A stretch of 5,520 bases of DNA from Nitrospirales bacterium (lineage in GTDB: Bacteria > Nitrospirota > Nitrospiria > Nitrospirales > UBA8639). The notes beneath the pieces were generated by a model that saw only the letters and a program-made list of their open reading frames with translations, was not told the DNA's origin and did no database searches. Below, in pieces: positions 1 through 5,520 of this stretch. The DNA lies in the NCBI GenBank assembly GCA_013817135.1, contig JACDDF010000187.1:1-5520 (forward strand), given 5' to 3'. Position 1 is the stretch's first letter. Each line of letters opens with the position of its first letter. The position numbers and the translations under genes are program-made.

Positions 1-624
1 ATGGGGATCATCCCGGACATTGGCGGGGTTGGCAGTATCCTGAAGTAAATGCATGATTTGGCCTAAGGCCCTGAATGTTTTACCCCAATTTTCATCTCGC
101 TCTTTCTTGGTCTCAGAAGTCAAGGCCTTAAAGTAATACTCACGCGCATCATTCCAAGACCATTCCTGATCTCCCACCGAGCTAAGACTCCAATTGATTG
201 CAGAATCAAATACTCTCCCCAACCCGGTATTAGAAATGGGTTCATGAAAATGTCGAAAAAAACGAGGCCAATTATCTTCGAATTCACTACCCTCAATCAA
301 CCATTTTTGGGCCGTCATTCCGTTAACTGATGCATTCAACCCTCCCTCCAAGCCGAGATTATCTATCAGGAACGTATTCAGATCTGCCGCAACAAATTCA
401 ATAGCTTTCTCTGTGAGTTCCCGATGAGTGCTTATTTCCCATGCTTTTGCTTGACCTGTAAAAAATACCAGACTAGCTATTAACCCAATGACCCACAATA
501 GTGAAATTTGTAAAAATCTTGGAACGGCTCCTTGGACATCAGGAAAAAATTTGTGATAGGGAAATCGAATTGTATTCAAATTTTCATTTCGAGAACAATT
601 TCCTAGTAATTTAAGCTGATTCAT
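1..624 (-). CDS. Exported zinc-dependent phospholipase C / S1-P1 nuclease-like protein (3' end beyond window)
   Basis: The frame is open from ATG at 624 to the window edge, giving 208 residues and no stop, so the C-terminus is missing. A hydrophobic segment at residues 40-56 is followed by the signal peptidase site AKA (59-61), so the mature protein would begin at Trp62 (WEISTH). In Bacillus cereus phospholipase C and P1 nuclease the mature N-terminal Trp is itself a zinc ligand, so this cleavage point is telling. Other likely ligands by family pattern are His67, Asp117 (EFEDNW), His125 (RHFHEP), and His192 with Asp196 (HLLQD). The position where these families have the next His is Asn202 (PANVRDD), which is odd. 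The family hydrolyses phosphodiester bonds in phospholipids or nucleic acids outside the cytoplasm; the substrate here cannot be told. The n-region is long (about 39 residues). I kept ATG 624 because it overlaps the upstream stop as ATGA and has GAGGA nine bases upstream. TTG at codon 16 or 43 is possible. The family call is fairly firm; activity is not. Confidence 0.5.
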   Translation of the reverse strand, partial: MNQLKLLGNCSRNENLNTIRFPYHKFFPDVQGAVPRFLQISLLWVIGLIASLVFFTGQAKAWEISTHRELTEKAIEFVAADLNTFLIDNLGLEGGLNASVNGMTAQKWLIEGSEFEDNWPRFFRHFHEPISNTGLGRVFDSAINWSLSSVGDQEWSWNDAREYYFKALTSETKKERDENWGKTFRALGQIMHLLQDTANPANVRDDPH

Positions 625-983
625 CTTAGATTATCCTCATTTTTTTTGTTTGGGCTGCTCTCTTGGCGGTGCTTTTGCCCTTCAAGATCAAATCGTTCTA
701 AAAACGGACCGAGCAACCACCCCAGTAGACCATATTGCAAGGGACCTATAATAAAAATGATTATGTGGAAAACCCACGCAGGATTACCCATCCATCGCTC
801 TAACGGAGTAGCCAAAATAACTACAACCGCAGGAAAATTTAAAACCGATACCATAAAACCAAACCTTTCTCCTCGGCCTCCACTCAGCACCCACCATGCT
901 CCTACAAACAACAAATACAAGCCAGAAAATCCAACTGCACCAAATACCTTATACTTATTCTTTATTAAAAAAGGATGGTTCAC
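621..983 (-). CDS. Small three-helix membrane protein of unknown function
   Basis: A 120-residue protein with a GTG start at 983. Three hydrophobic segments are visible at about residues 13-33 (Phe/Leu/Trp-rich, ending AWWVL), 42-60 and 70-92. A lysine-rich N-terminus precedes them and a hydrophilic, charged tail of about 27 residues follows (95-120, rich in E, K, Q, N). It should sit in the cytoplasmic membrane; the orientation is ambiguous from charge alone. I do not recognise the family. The GTG start is chosen because GGAG lies five bases upstream and an in-frame stop lies shortly before it. The only inner ATG (Met44) would delete the first helix. It starts 33 bases after the end of the large PKD gene and its stop overlaps the start of the phospholipase-like gene (ATGA), so it is probably translated as the middle gene of an operon. 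A membrane partner or anchor role for the neighbouring exported proteins is inference only. Confidence 0.5.
   Translation of the reverse strand: MNHPFLIKNKYKVFGAVGFSGLYLLFVGAWWVLSGGRGERFGFMVSVLNFPAVVVILATPLERWMGNPAWVFHIIIFIIGPLQYGLLGWLLGPFLERFDLEGQKHRQESSPNKKNEDNLR
634..638 (-). promoter_or_regulatory. Ribosome binding site for the phospholipase-like gene, inside the upstream gene
   Basis: GAGGA lies nine bases before ATG 624 and within the last codons of the membrane protein gene. Together with the ATGA stop/start overlap (624-621) it suggests translational coupling between the two genes. Confidence 0.5.
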
Positions 984-988
984 ATGGT

Positions 989-992
989 CTCC
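989..992 (-). promoter_or_regulatory. Ribosome binding site for the membrane protein
   Basis: GGAG lies five bases before the GTG at 983. It decides the non-ATG start, since the nearby ATG codons at 994 and 985 run straight into a TGA. Confidence 0.5.
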
Positions 993-1016
993 ATGAGCTC
1001 TTTAAATTTTTATTTT

Positions 1017-4000
1017 CTAAAAATTCCGGATCCGCCATTGGCCATCAGTGTCCAGAATGAACTCCACTTCAAGGGGAAATTGAACGCTGCCCATGGCCAA
1101 GGGAGTCGCACCTTGTACGACGACCCGTGTTCCCTGGCCATCCGTGAGATGCAAGGACAAGGAAAAAATGGCCGCCAGCTCATCCAAATGATCCTTGAGC
1201 ACGGTCCAATCATGCCGCATAACTTCTCGTTTACTCAACGTGATAAACGAAAGAGCATGCTCGATCTCACCTTGCGCAAGCGCCTCCATCATGCCTGACC
1301 ATTCGGCATTGAGCATGACTTCAAATGCCACGGGATTTAACACTTGGACTACTGCCGTGGCCTCAAAAATATTTCCCATGGTATCCGTTACTCTCACTTT
1401 TGGCAGATACAACCCTGGCTGCGTGAACGTGAGGATGTGTTCAAAGACGTCGGGTCCCTGTAGATCAATAGTTCCATCGCCGTGGTAATCCCATTGAATG
1501 TTGGCAACCGGTTGGTCGATTTCAATGGAGACCCGAAGAGTGACCTGGCTGGGAGCGACATTTCGATCCGGCGACACTCGCAACTGCACCTGGTTGGTCA
1601 AGACTTCGGTGGTGTGGACTTGAATGGTGGAAGAAGCCCGCTGGCCGCAAGCATTGGTGGCTTGCACGACGACGGTGGTGGGTCCGAGAGTTCCGGTACC
1701 CTCGCGGATGGGCACTTGATCGACCGCGTAGGACGAGCCGAAGACTTTAGCCGCTTGTTGATTGACGACCACCCCTACCAGGCTTGAACCACTGCTCATG
1801 ACGTTTCCTTTCACCAACATGGTCGGTTGTTTAATCGTAGCATTGGCCAGCGGAGCGTCAATGGTCACGGCCAAACAATTGGCGGTACAGGCGATATAGG
1901 CCTGCACTTGCGCGCCGAACGGACCGGTCAGTCGAACCTCAAGATTATTCCGGGCTTGCACCACGATGGGCTGAGTAATCTGACTGTGGGCTGCCGTAAA
2001 ATTTTGAACTCCAATCACTTCCGTCCCATTCAAAAGGACAGTCCCCTGGGTCACCCGATTTGCCCCTCCGGATGTCCCATTGATCATGACTAATTGGTAG
2101 TGCGCTGCTGGTTCGCAGTTTGAAAAGTTCGCCTTAAAAATTTCTTCTCCCGTGGCATGTTTAACCCATGCCACTGGGCCCCAGATGGGTGTGAGATTTG
2201 TCGGTGTAGCGGAAAGGGTGACCCCAAGATTCACACTATTGGTATGCCCTGCTCCATCCACCCCCCTAACAATCAGAGTATTGCTGCCTTCCTGTAAGAC
2301 AATGCCATCGGCGAGAAACACTCCACCTCTGACCCTCGCGGCAATTCCATTGACGGTGACGGAGGCATGGGGATCATTGACGAATCCAGTTACCGTAATC
2401 GGACTCATTCCCACCACGCTTCCTTCTGAAGGGCTGGTAATCAGCATTGCAGGTAATCCGGGAGTTGCGGCGGCATGGGCAACGATGACAACCGTATCGG
2501 GTGAACTTGAAGCCTTCTCATCCGAGACCACGACCCTTACGACATAAGTTCCAGGAATATCCGGAATGAAGGTGGGCTGAGCGAAGGTAGGATTTAAAAG
2601 AGTCGCGGTACTCCCTTGAGGCCGGCTCTCCAACGACCATTGGAAGCTTAAGTCATCGCCGTCCGAATCATTGGAGGCGTTTCCATTGAGGGTGACTAAT
2701 GAAAAGACCGGCACGTTTTGATCCTGTCCCGCATCGGCCACGGGTGGCCTGTTGCCTGTAGTAATCGTCACCGTGATGGGATCACTATTTTCCATTCCAT
2801 CGTTGACGATTAGCTGAGCCACATACAATCCGACCAGATCTGCACTAAATGTCGGTTGAATAGAAGTTGAGTTTGAAAGTGTTGCAGTGCTCCCTGTTGG
2901 TTTGGCGATAAGCGACCATTGAAAGGTCAACGAGTTGCCATCCACATCATGGGAGCCGCTTCCATTCAGGTTGACGGTACTTCCTACCGGTACCGTTTGG
3001 TCTTGGCCTGTGTGAGCTACTGGTTTGGAGTTTTGGGTGTTGATCAGAACCATGTCCGGTGTGCTGTCTTCTTGCCCATCGTTCACAATCAGTTGCACCT
3101 GATAGGTCCCTGCCAGATCAACCAGGAAATCGGGCATGGACGAAGTCGGGTTGGAGAGTGTGGCCCTACTTCCATTTGGGATGCTCACAAAGGACCAATT
3201 AAAACTCAGGGGGTCCCCGTCTACATCATGGGAACCATTTCCATTCAAGAGGACTGATTGTGAGACAAACACGGTTTGATCCTGGCCTGCTCGGGCAACA
3301 GGAGGCGAATTGATCGTTGTGATTGTCACTGTATCGGGATCACTATCGACCGTTGCATCATTCACGATGAGTTGAAGGGTATAGATTCCTGGAGTGTTTA
3401 TCGCCAGGGTGGGCATGATTGCCGTGGCGTCGGAAAGCGCAGCGGTATTCCCAACCGGTTGTGATAGGATTGTCCATCTATAGGTCAGAAGATTTCCATC
3501 CACATCGGTTGAATCAGTTCCATCAAGCTGCACCGTCATTCCAACGTGAACTGTCTGGTCAGGCCCCGCGTGTGCCACTGCCCGAGTATTTCCTCCCTGC
3601 CCCAACCCAAACCCTCCTTCCAATGCGATAGTGGTGTGGTTTCCCATGCGAACCCATTTGCCCACAAACGCTCCGGTAGCTTTACTTTCGGCTTTGACCC
3701 TCAAAAGGCCGTTGGGAGCATATACCTTCGCCCGCACCTTACTACCTTCCCCAAACTTTACCGCCTCCGGGGTGTCATCGAGAGAACCTGTTATTCCATT
3801 AATGCCGGTGCCAATGAGGAGGACATCGGCCGCAGTCAAGGTTCCTGCACCAGGGGCGGGCCCGACAACCGTATGTCTGCGAGTATCAATCTGGCCCTTC
3901 ACGCGAATCTCGACGGCCTTATTTGCAAGAACTTGGGCATCTTCACGAATATCCCATTCCTGAAAGTGGTAGAGGCCACCTGAAAGGGTGACAATGGCCC

Positions 4001-4508
4001 CCGGACGAACTTTGAGCCGACCATAGCGCCCAGCCTGAAGAATAAGGACTCCTCCCGCTGAAACATCGATATCCTGCGATCCAGCATGAACCGGTGGGAC
4101 AGCCGGCATCTCGGAAACGAGTGGGAGCCTGACGGGTGTTGTCATGGTCCCTAGAATCTGTCCATGTCCTAAGAGCCTATTGACCACAATATTCTGTATC
4201 TGAGATCCACTTTTCAATCTGACGGTATTCCCTATTATCTGGCTATTACTGTTTTGAACCACAACATCATGGCCGATAGTCATTTCTTGCTCACCGTTCA
4301 GATAGGGACCTATACTCGTTTGATTGACCCCAACATCTCCGCTGAGAATTGTACTTCCCTTTCGAATCCAAACCCCCTCATTCCCAAGCACCACAAAATC
4401 CTGAGCCGCATTTCCGTTTCCAGGCACGCTTAGAAATATTAGGAACGCGATAACAATCCATGTGAAACTAGAATCTATTCTAAAATATGTTTTCCAACTC
4501 CATGTCAT
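1017..4508 (-). CDS. Large secreted multidomain PKD-repeat protein with beta-helix-like N-terminus
   Basis: 1163 residues from ATG 4508. Residues 1-35 form a signal peptide (core WIVIAFLIFLSVPG, cleavage near GNAA). Residues 36-303 are Gly/Val-rich short turns with phrases such as IRKGS, YAPNG and GAFVGK, resembling a right-handed beta-helix or polymer-forming adhesin region. Four PKD (K319L-type) repeats follow at 310-681, each with an AGxDQ-V opening, a DxDG turn and a VND/VSD near the end. Glucodextranase-B-like beta-sandwiches seem to lie at 685-765 and 880-965 around an unassigned segment (771-878); the four cysteines of the mature chain (798, 874, 878, 954) cluster here and could form disulfides. 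A divergent PKD-like domain with WDYHGDG is at 970-1056. Residues 1058-1163 are a C-terminal domain shared with the upstream gene, perhaps NTF2-like. No LPxTG, PEP-CTERM or membrane anchor is seen. PKD and Ig-like domains usually act in adhesion or as spacers; the role is inferred. A TTG at 4550 with AAGGA could add 14 residues, but ATG gives a normal-length signal peptide. Confidence 0.5.
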   Translation of the reverse strand: MTWSWKTYFRIDSSFTWIVIAFLIFLSVPGNGNAAQDFVVLGNEGVWIRKGSTILSGDVGVNQTSIGPYLNGEQEMTIGHDVVVQNSNSQIIGNTVRLKSGSQIQNIVVNRLLGHGQILGTMTTPVRLPLVSEMPAVPPVHAGSQDIDVSAGGVLILQAGRYGRLKVRPGAIVTLSGGLYHFQEWDIREDAQVLANKAVEIRVKGQIDTRRHTVVGPAPGAGTLTAADVLLIGTGINGITGSLDDTPEAVKFGEGSKVRAKVYAPNGLLRVKAESKATGAFVGKWVRMGNHTTIALEGGFGLGQGGNTRAVAHAGPDQTVHVGMTVQLDGTDSTDVDGNLLTYRWTILSQPVGNTAALSDATAIMPTLAINTPGIYTLQLIVNDATVDSDPDTVTITTINSPPVARAGQDQTVFVSQSVLLNGNGSHDVDGDPLSFNWSFVSIPNGSRATLSNPTSSMPDFLVDLAGTYQVQLIVNDGQEDSTPDMVLINTQNSKPVAHTGQDQTVPVGSTVNLNGSGSHDVDGNSLTFQWSLIAKPTGSTATLSNSTSIQPTFSADLVGLYVAQLIVNDGMENSDPITVTITTGNRPPVADAGQDQNVPVFSLVTLNGNASNDSDGDDLSFQWSLESRPQGSTATLLNPTFAQPTFIPDIPGTYVVRVVVSDEKASSSPDTVVIVAHAAATPGLPAMLITSPSEGSVVGMSPITVTGFVNDPHASVTVNGIAARVRGGVFLADGIVLQEGSNTLIVRGVDGAGHTNSVNLGVTLSATPTNLTPIWGPVAWVKHATGEEIFKANFSNCEPAAHYQLVMINGTSGGANRVTQGTVLLNGTEVIGVQNFTAAHSQITQPIVVQARNNLEVRLTGPFGAQVQAYIACTANCLAVTIDAPLANATIKQPTMLVKGNVMSSGSSLVGVVVNQQAAKVFGSSYAVDQVPIREGTGTLGPTTVVVQATNACGQRASSTIQVHTTEVLTNQVQLRVSPDRNVAPSQVTLRVSIEIDQPVANIQWDYHGDGTIDLQGPDVFEHILTFTQPGLYLPKVRVTDTMGNIFEATAVVQVLNPVAFEVMLNAEWSGMMEALAQGEIEHALSFITLSKREVMRHDWTVLKDHLDELAAIFSLSLHLTDGQGTRVVVQGATPLAMGSVQFPLEVEFILDTDGQWRIRNF
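2466..3581 (-). repeat. Four tandem 279-bp PKD-domain repeats with exact 93-residue period
   Basis: Four coding units occupy 3581-3303, 3302-3024, 3023-2745 and 2744-2466. The Asp of the AGxDQ motif recurs at residues 317, 410, 503 and 596 (ATG numbering), exactly 93 apart, and the ND/SD pair near the end of each unit keeps the same spacing, so no unit has gained or lost a net residue. Units 2 and 3 are closest, about 55 of 93 identical residues by hand; unit 4 is more diverged at its end (VVSDEK). At DNA level the units are clearly related but not identical, pointing to old internal duplication rather than recent slippage. Confidence 0.5.
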
Positions 4509-4517
4509 CGAAGGTAT

Positions 4518-4524
4518 TCCCCTC
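4518..4524 (-). promoter_or_regulatory. Ribosome binding site for the large PKD gene (supports ATG 4508)
   Basis: GAGGGGA ends nine bases before ATG 4508. A rival site, AAGGA at 4564-4560, ends nine bases before TTG 4550 in the same frame. Sequence alone does not settle it; the better start codon and shorter signal-peptide n-region favour 4508. Confidence 0.5.
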
Positions 4525-4611
4525 TTTGCTAAGCACCCATGATTATTCAAAATGTAATTTCCTTAGGAGTGAAAGCTCGGGAAGTATGAGAGGAAAGGGG
4601 AAAAGCGCCTA

Positions 4612-4629
4612 TACCCCGTTGTAGGGGAA
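4612..4629. promoter_or_regulatory. GC-cored inverted repeat, candidate operator upstream of the PKD gene
   Basis: On the plus strand TACCCC, a six-base spacer GTTGTA, then GGGGAA: the four C/G pairs match exactly and the outer A/T positions in part. It lies about 104 bases upstream of ATG 4508, where a dimeric regulator could bind. As RNA it would form only a four-pair stem and no T-run follows, so a terminator is unlikely. The regulator is not identifiable. Confidence 0.5.
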
Positions 4630-4727
4630 GTAATTGTTTAAAAAGGTTGAACTTAGGAAATCACTGAAAGGAAAGATTGAGCGTAGGAATCAGACTTCAT
4701 CCCCCAATAAATAGCGGTAAAGCCAAG

Positions 4728-4744
4728 ACCGTTGACCTAACGGT
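4728..4744. promoter_or_regulatory. Perfect 6-bp inverted repeat ACCGTT-N5-AACGGT
   Basis: Arms of six bases with a five-base spacer (GACCT), between the large PKD gene and the plus-strand remnant. No T-run follows on either strand, so it is more like a protein binding site than a terminator. A six-base palindrome can occur by chance in an interval of this size, so the call is tentative. Confidence 0.5.
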
Positions 4745-4794
4745 TCGATCATGTCGCCCCTAACCGGAAGAACTGTCACAATACCGATAAAGGC

Positions 4795-5048
4795 ATGCGA
4801 GGTTTTTTTAATTTCTTGGAAAAATCAGAAGTAGATAGCTTGAATGACTATCCCCAAGACATGCGGTTTGAATACCACAGTACAATGGAAATCAAAAAGT
4901 GATTGGATGAACAACACGGTTACGACCAGCAAACACGGATTGGAATGCGGTACTAATAGTGGCATTGGGAGCCGACAAGTATGATGAATGGAAATGTCTA
5001 CCCGACGGGGAACGCTGAATTATGGAAGTTTTGAGTGGCGATGAGTAG
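4795..5048 (+). pseudogene. Candidate decayed small gene (about 84 codons) on the opposite strand
   Basis: From ATG 4795 the frame reads 35 residues (MRGFFNFLEKSEV..., then RFEYHSTMEIKK) to TGA 4900. It continues in the same frame for 17 residues (LDEQHGYDQQTRIGMRY) to TAA 4954. Shifting by one base at 4953 gives LIVALGADKYDEWKCLPDGE-R, TGA 5016, then IMEVLSGDE and TAG 5046. The stitched product is rich in D, E, Y, G and K and poor in Ser/Arg/Cys, which looks like real protein; the opposite-strand reading is Ser/Arg/His-rich like a shadow. Two in-frame TGA codons and one frameshift would have broken it. No good ribosome binding site precedes the ATG. I do not recognise the family. It could be chance; moderate to low confidence. 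Confidence 0.5.
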
Positions 5049-5146
5049 CATTGTTCTTTAAATTTCCTAGAAACGTGAAGATCTTCAAACACAGGATCTC
5101 CAGAGTACGCTCCCACTCAGGGATGGATTTCAGGAAATTTCGCGTT

Positions 5147-5520
5147 CTAGAAATTTTTGATATACCATTGATGATCGGCTTCCCACACAAACTCTACCTC
5201 TAAGGGAAATTGGATTTTCCCCATAGGCAGTGGGTCCGCTGATTTGGCCACCACTCGATATCCTTCCCCATCTGTCAGTTGAAGGGGAACGGAAAAAAGA
5301 TTCGCAATCTCTCCTAAATGATCGGCAAGCACGGTCCAATCATGTCGCATGGCAGCACGTTTTCTGGTCGCCACAAACGAGACAGCCTCTTCAATATCTT
5401 GCTTCGCTAAAGCCGCCAGCATGCCCCGCCACCTGGCAATGAGGGCAGCTTGAAGATCTTCTGGATTCTCTAACACCACGTCAGCCGTCGCTTCAAAGGC
5501 TTGACCCTGTTTATTTGTGA
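5147..5520 (-). CDS. C-terminal end of a paralogue of the large PKD protein (5' end beyond window)
   Basis: The frame is open from the right edge to TAG at 5149-5147, giving about 124 residues. A GTG at 5479 is in frame but the coding pattern continues upstream of it (TNKQGQAFEATADV), matching the end of the divergent PKD-like domain of the next gene (MGNIFEATAVV), so it is not the real start. The last 106 residues, from NP to the end, match the C-terminus of the large protein without gaps at about 60 positions. Identical blocks include MRHDWTVL, QFPLEVEF and the chain end with N-F. The DNA also shares AGCACGGTCCAATCATG at 5328-5344 and 1198-1214. The domain alternates helix-like (ALAKQDIEEAVSF) and strand-like stretches, compatible with an NTF2-like fold, but that assignment is by feel. 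It is probably a secreted multidomain protein like its neighbour, made from a tandem duplicate about 4.1 kb upstream. Confidence 0.5.
   Translation of the reverse strand, partial: TNKQGQAFEATADVVLENPEDLQAALIARWRGMLAALAKQDIEEAVSFVATRKRAAMRHDWTVLADHLGEIANLFSVPLQLTDGEGYRVVAKSADPLPMGKIQFPLEVEFVWEADHQWYIKNF

Larger units (their letters stand above)
4551..5146. other. Gene-poor interval between the two paralogues
   Basis: No intact gene is convincing in these 596 bases. The stretch holds two inverted repeats (4612-4629 and 4728-4744) and a plus-strand candidate gene remnant (4795-5048). It should contain the promoter of the large PKD gene operon, but I see no clear -35/-10 pair. No hairpin with a T-run follows the upstream gene's stop at 5147, so read-through from it cannot be excluded. 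Confidence 0.5.

Noticed and set aside
646..996. Plus-strand open frame of 116 codons opposite the membrane protein gene
   Set aside because: Its Ser/Pro/Asn/Lys-rich product is a shadow; the minus strand gives three clean hydrophobic helices, a ribosome binding site and operon spacing.
984..1016. Terminator between the large PKD gene and the membrane protein gene
   Set aside because: The 33-base gap is AT-rich but has no stem; it holds a ribosome binding site instead.
1195..3983. Many plus-strand open frames of 60-145 codons across the large PKD gene
   Set aside because: They lie antisense to a gene with clear domain structure and read as low-complexity shadows without recognisable features or good ribosome binding sites.
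4900..5018. In-frame TGA codons in the plus-strand remnant as selenocysteine or recoded Trp
   Set aside because: The frame is also broken by a shift with TAA/TAG, no selenocysteine hairpin is evident, and the neighbouring membrane gene uses TGA as a normal stop. Decay is simpler.
4892..5116. Minus-strand 74-codon open frame in the gene-poor interval
   Set aside because: The product is Ser/Arg/His-rich with no domain, membrane segment or ribosome binding site seen, and it lies opposite the better-looking plus-strand remnant.
5111..5123. TCCC-N5-GGGA hairpin after the upstream paralogue as a terminator
   Set aside because: Only four base pairs and no T-run afterwards on the minus strand.
5147..5479. 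GTG at 5479 as the start of a separate 110-residue protein
   Set aside because: The frame stays open to the window edge and the extra residues align with the PKD-like domain of the paralogue.
1..5520. CRISPR array, tRNA, rRNA, transposase or insertion-sequence ends
   Set aside because: None seen: the only periodic repeat is the coding PKD array, and no tRNA-like cloverleaf, transposase motif or terminal inverted repeats were found by eye.

Overview
The window looks like an accessory envelope or secretome locus of a Gram-negative-type bacterium. Base composition is close to 50% GC, and every convincing gene lies on the minus strand. The proteins are exported or in the membrane. The style of the large protein (an N-terminal beta-helix-like adhesin region, PKD repeats and a recurrent C-terminal domain of about 106 residues) reminds me of Nitrospira-like and other environmental Gram-negatives. 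That taxonomic guess is low confidence; no marker gene is present.

Layout in the direction of transcription (right to left). (1) 5520-5147: the 3' end of a gene whose C-terminal domain is a paralogue of the end of the next gene (about 60 of 106 residues identical by hand count). (2) 5146-4509: a gene-poor stretch of about 640 bases. It holds two short inverted repeats and, on the plus strand, what reads as a decayed small gene. (3) 4508-1017: a secreted protein of about 1163 residues with signal peptide, beta-helix-like region, four PKD-type repeats in an exact 93-residue register, further beta-sandwich domains, a last PKD-like domain, and the shared C-terminal domain. (4) 983-621: a 120-residue protein with three predicted membrane helices. 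(5) 624-1: the first 208 residues of an exported zinc phospholipase C / P1-nuclease-like protein, cut by the window edge.

Genes 3-5 look like one operon. The gaps are 33 bases and then a 4-base ATGA overlap, with no terminator visible between them. A large surface or secreted beta-rich protein, a small inner-membrane protein and a secreted zinc hydrolase would be made together. Their joint role is not known to me. The nearly whole gene and the partial gene upstream form a tandem paralogous pair, so the locus has grown by duplication.
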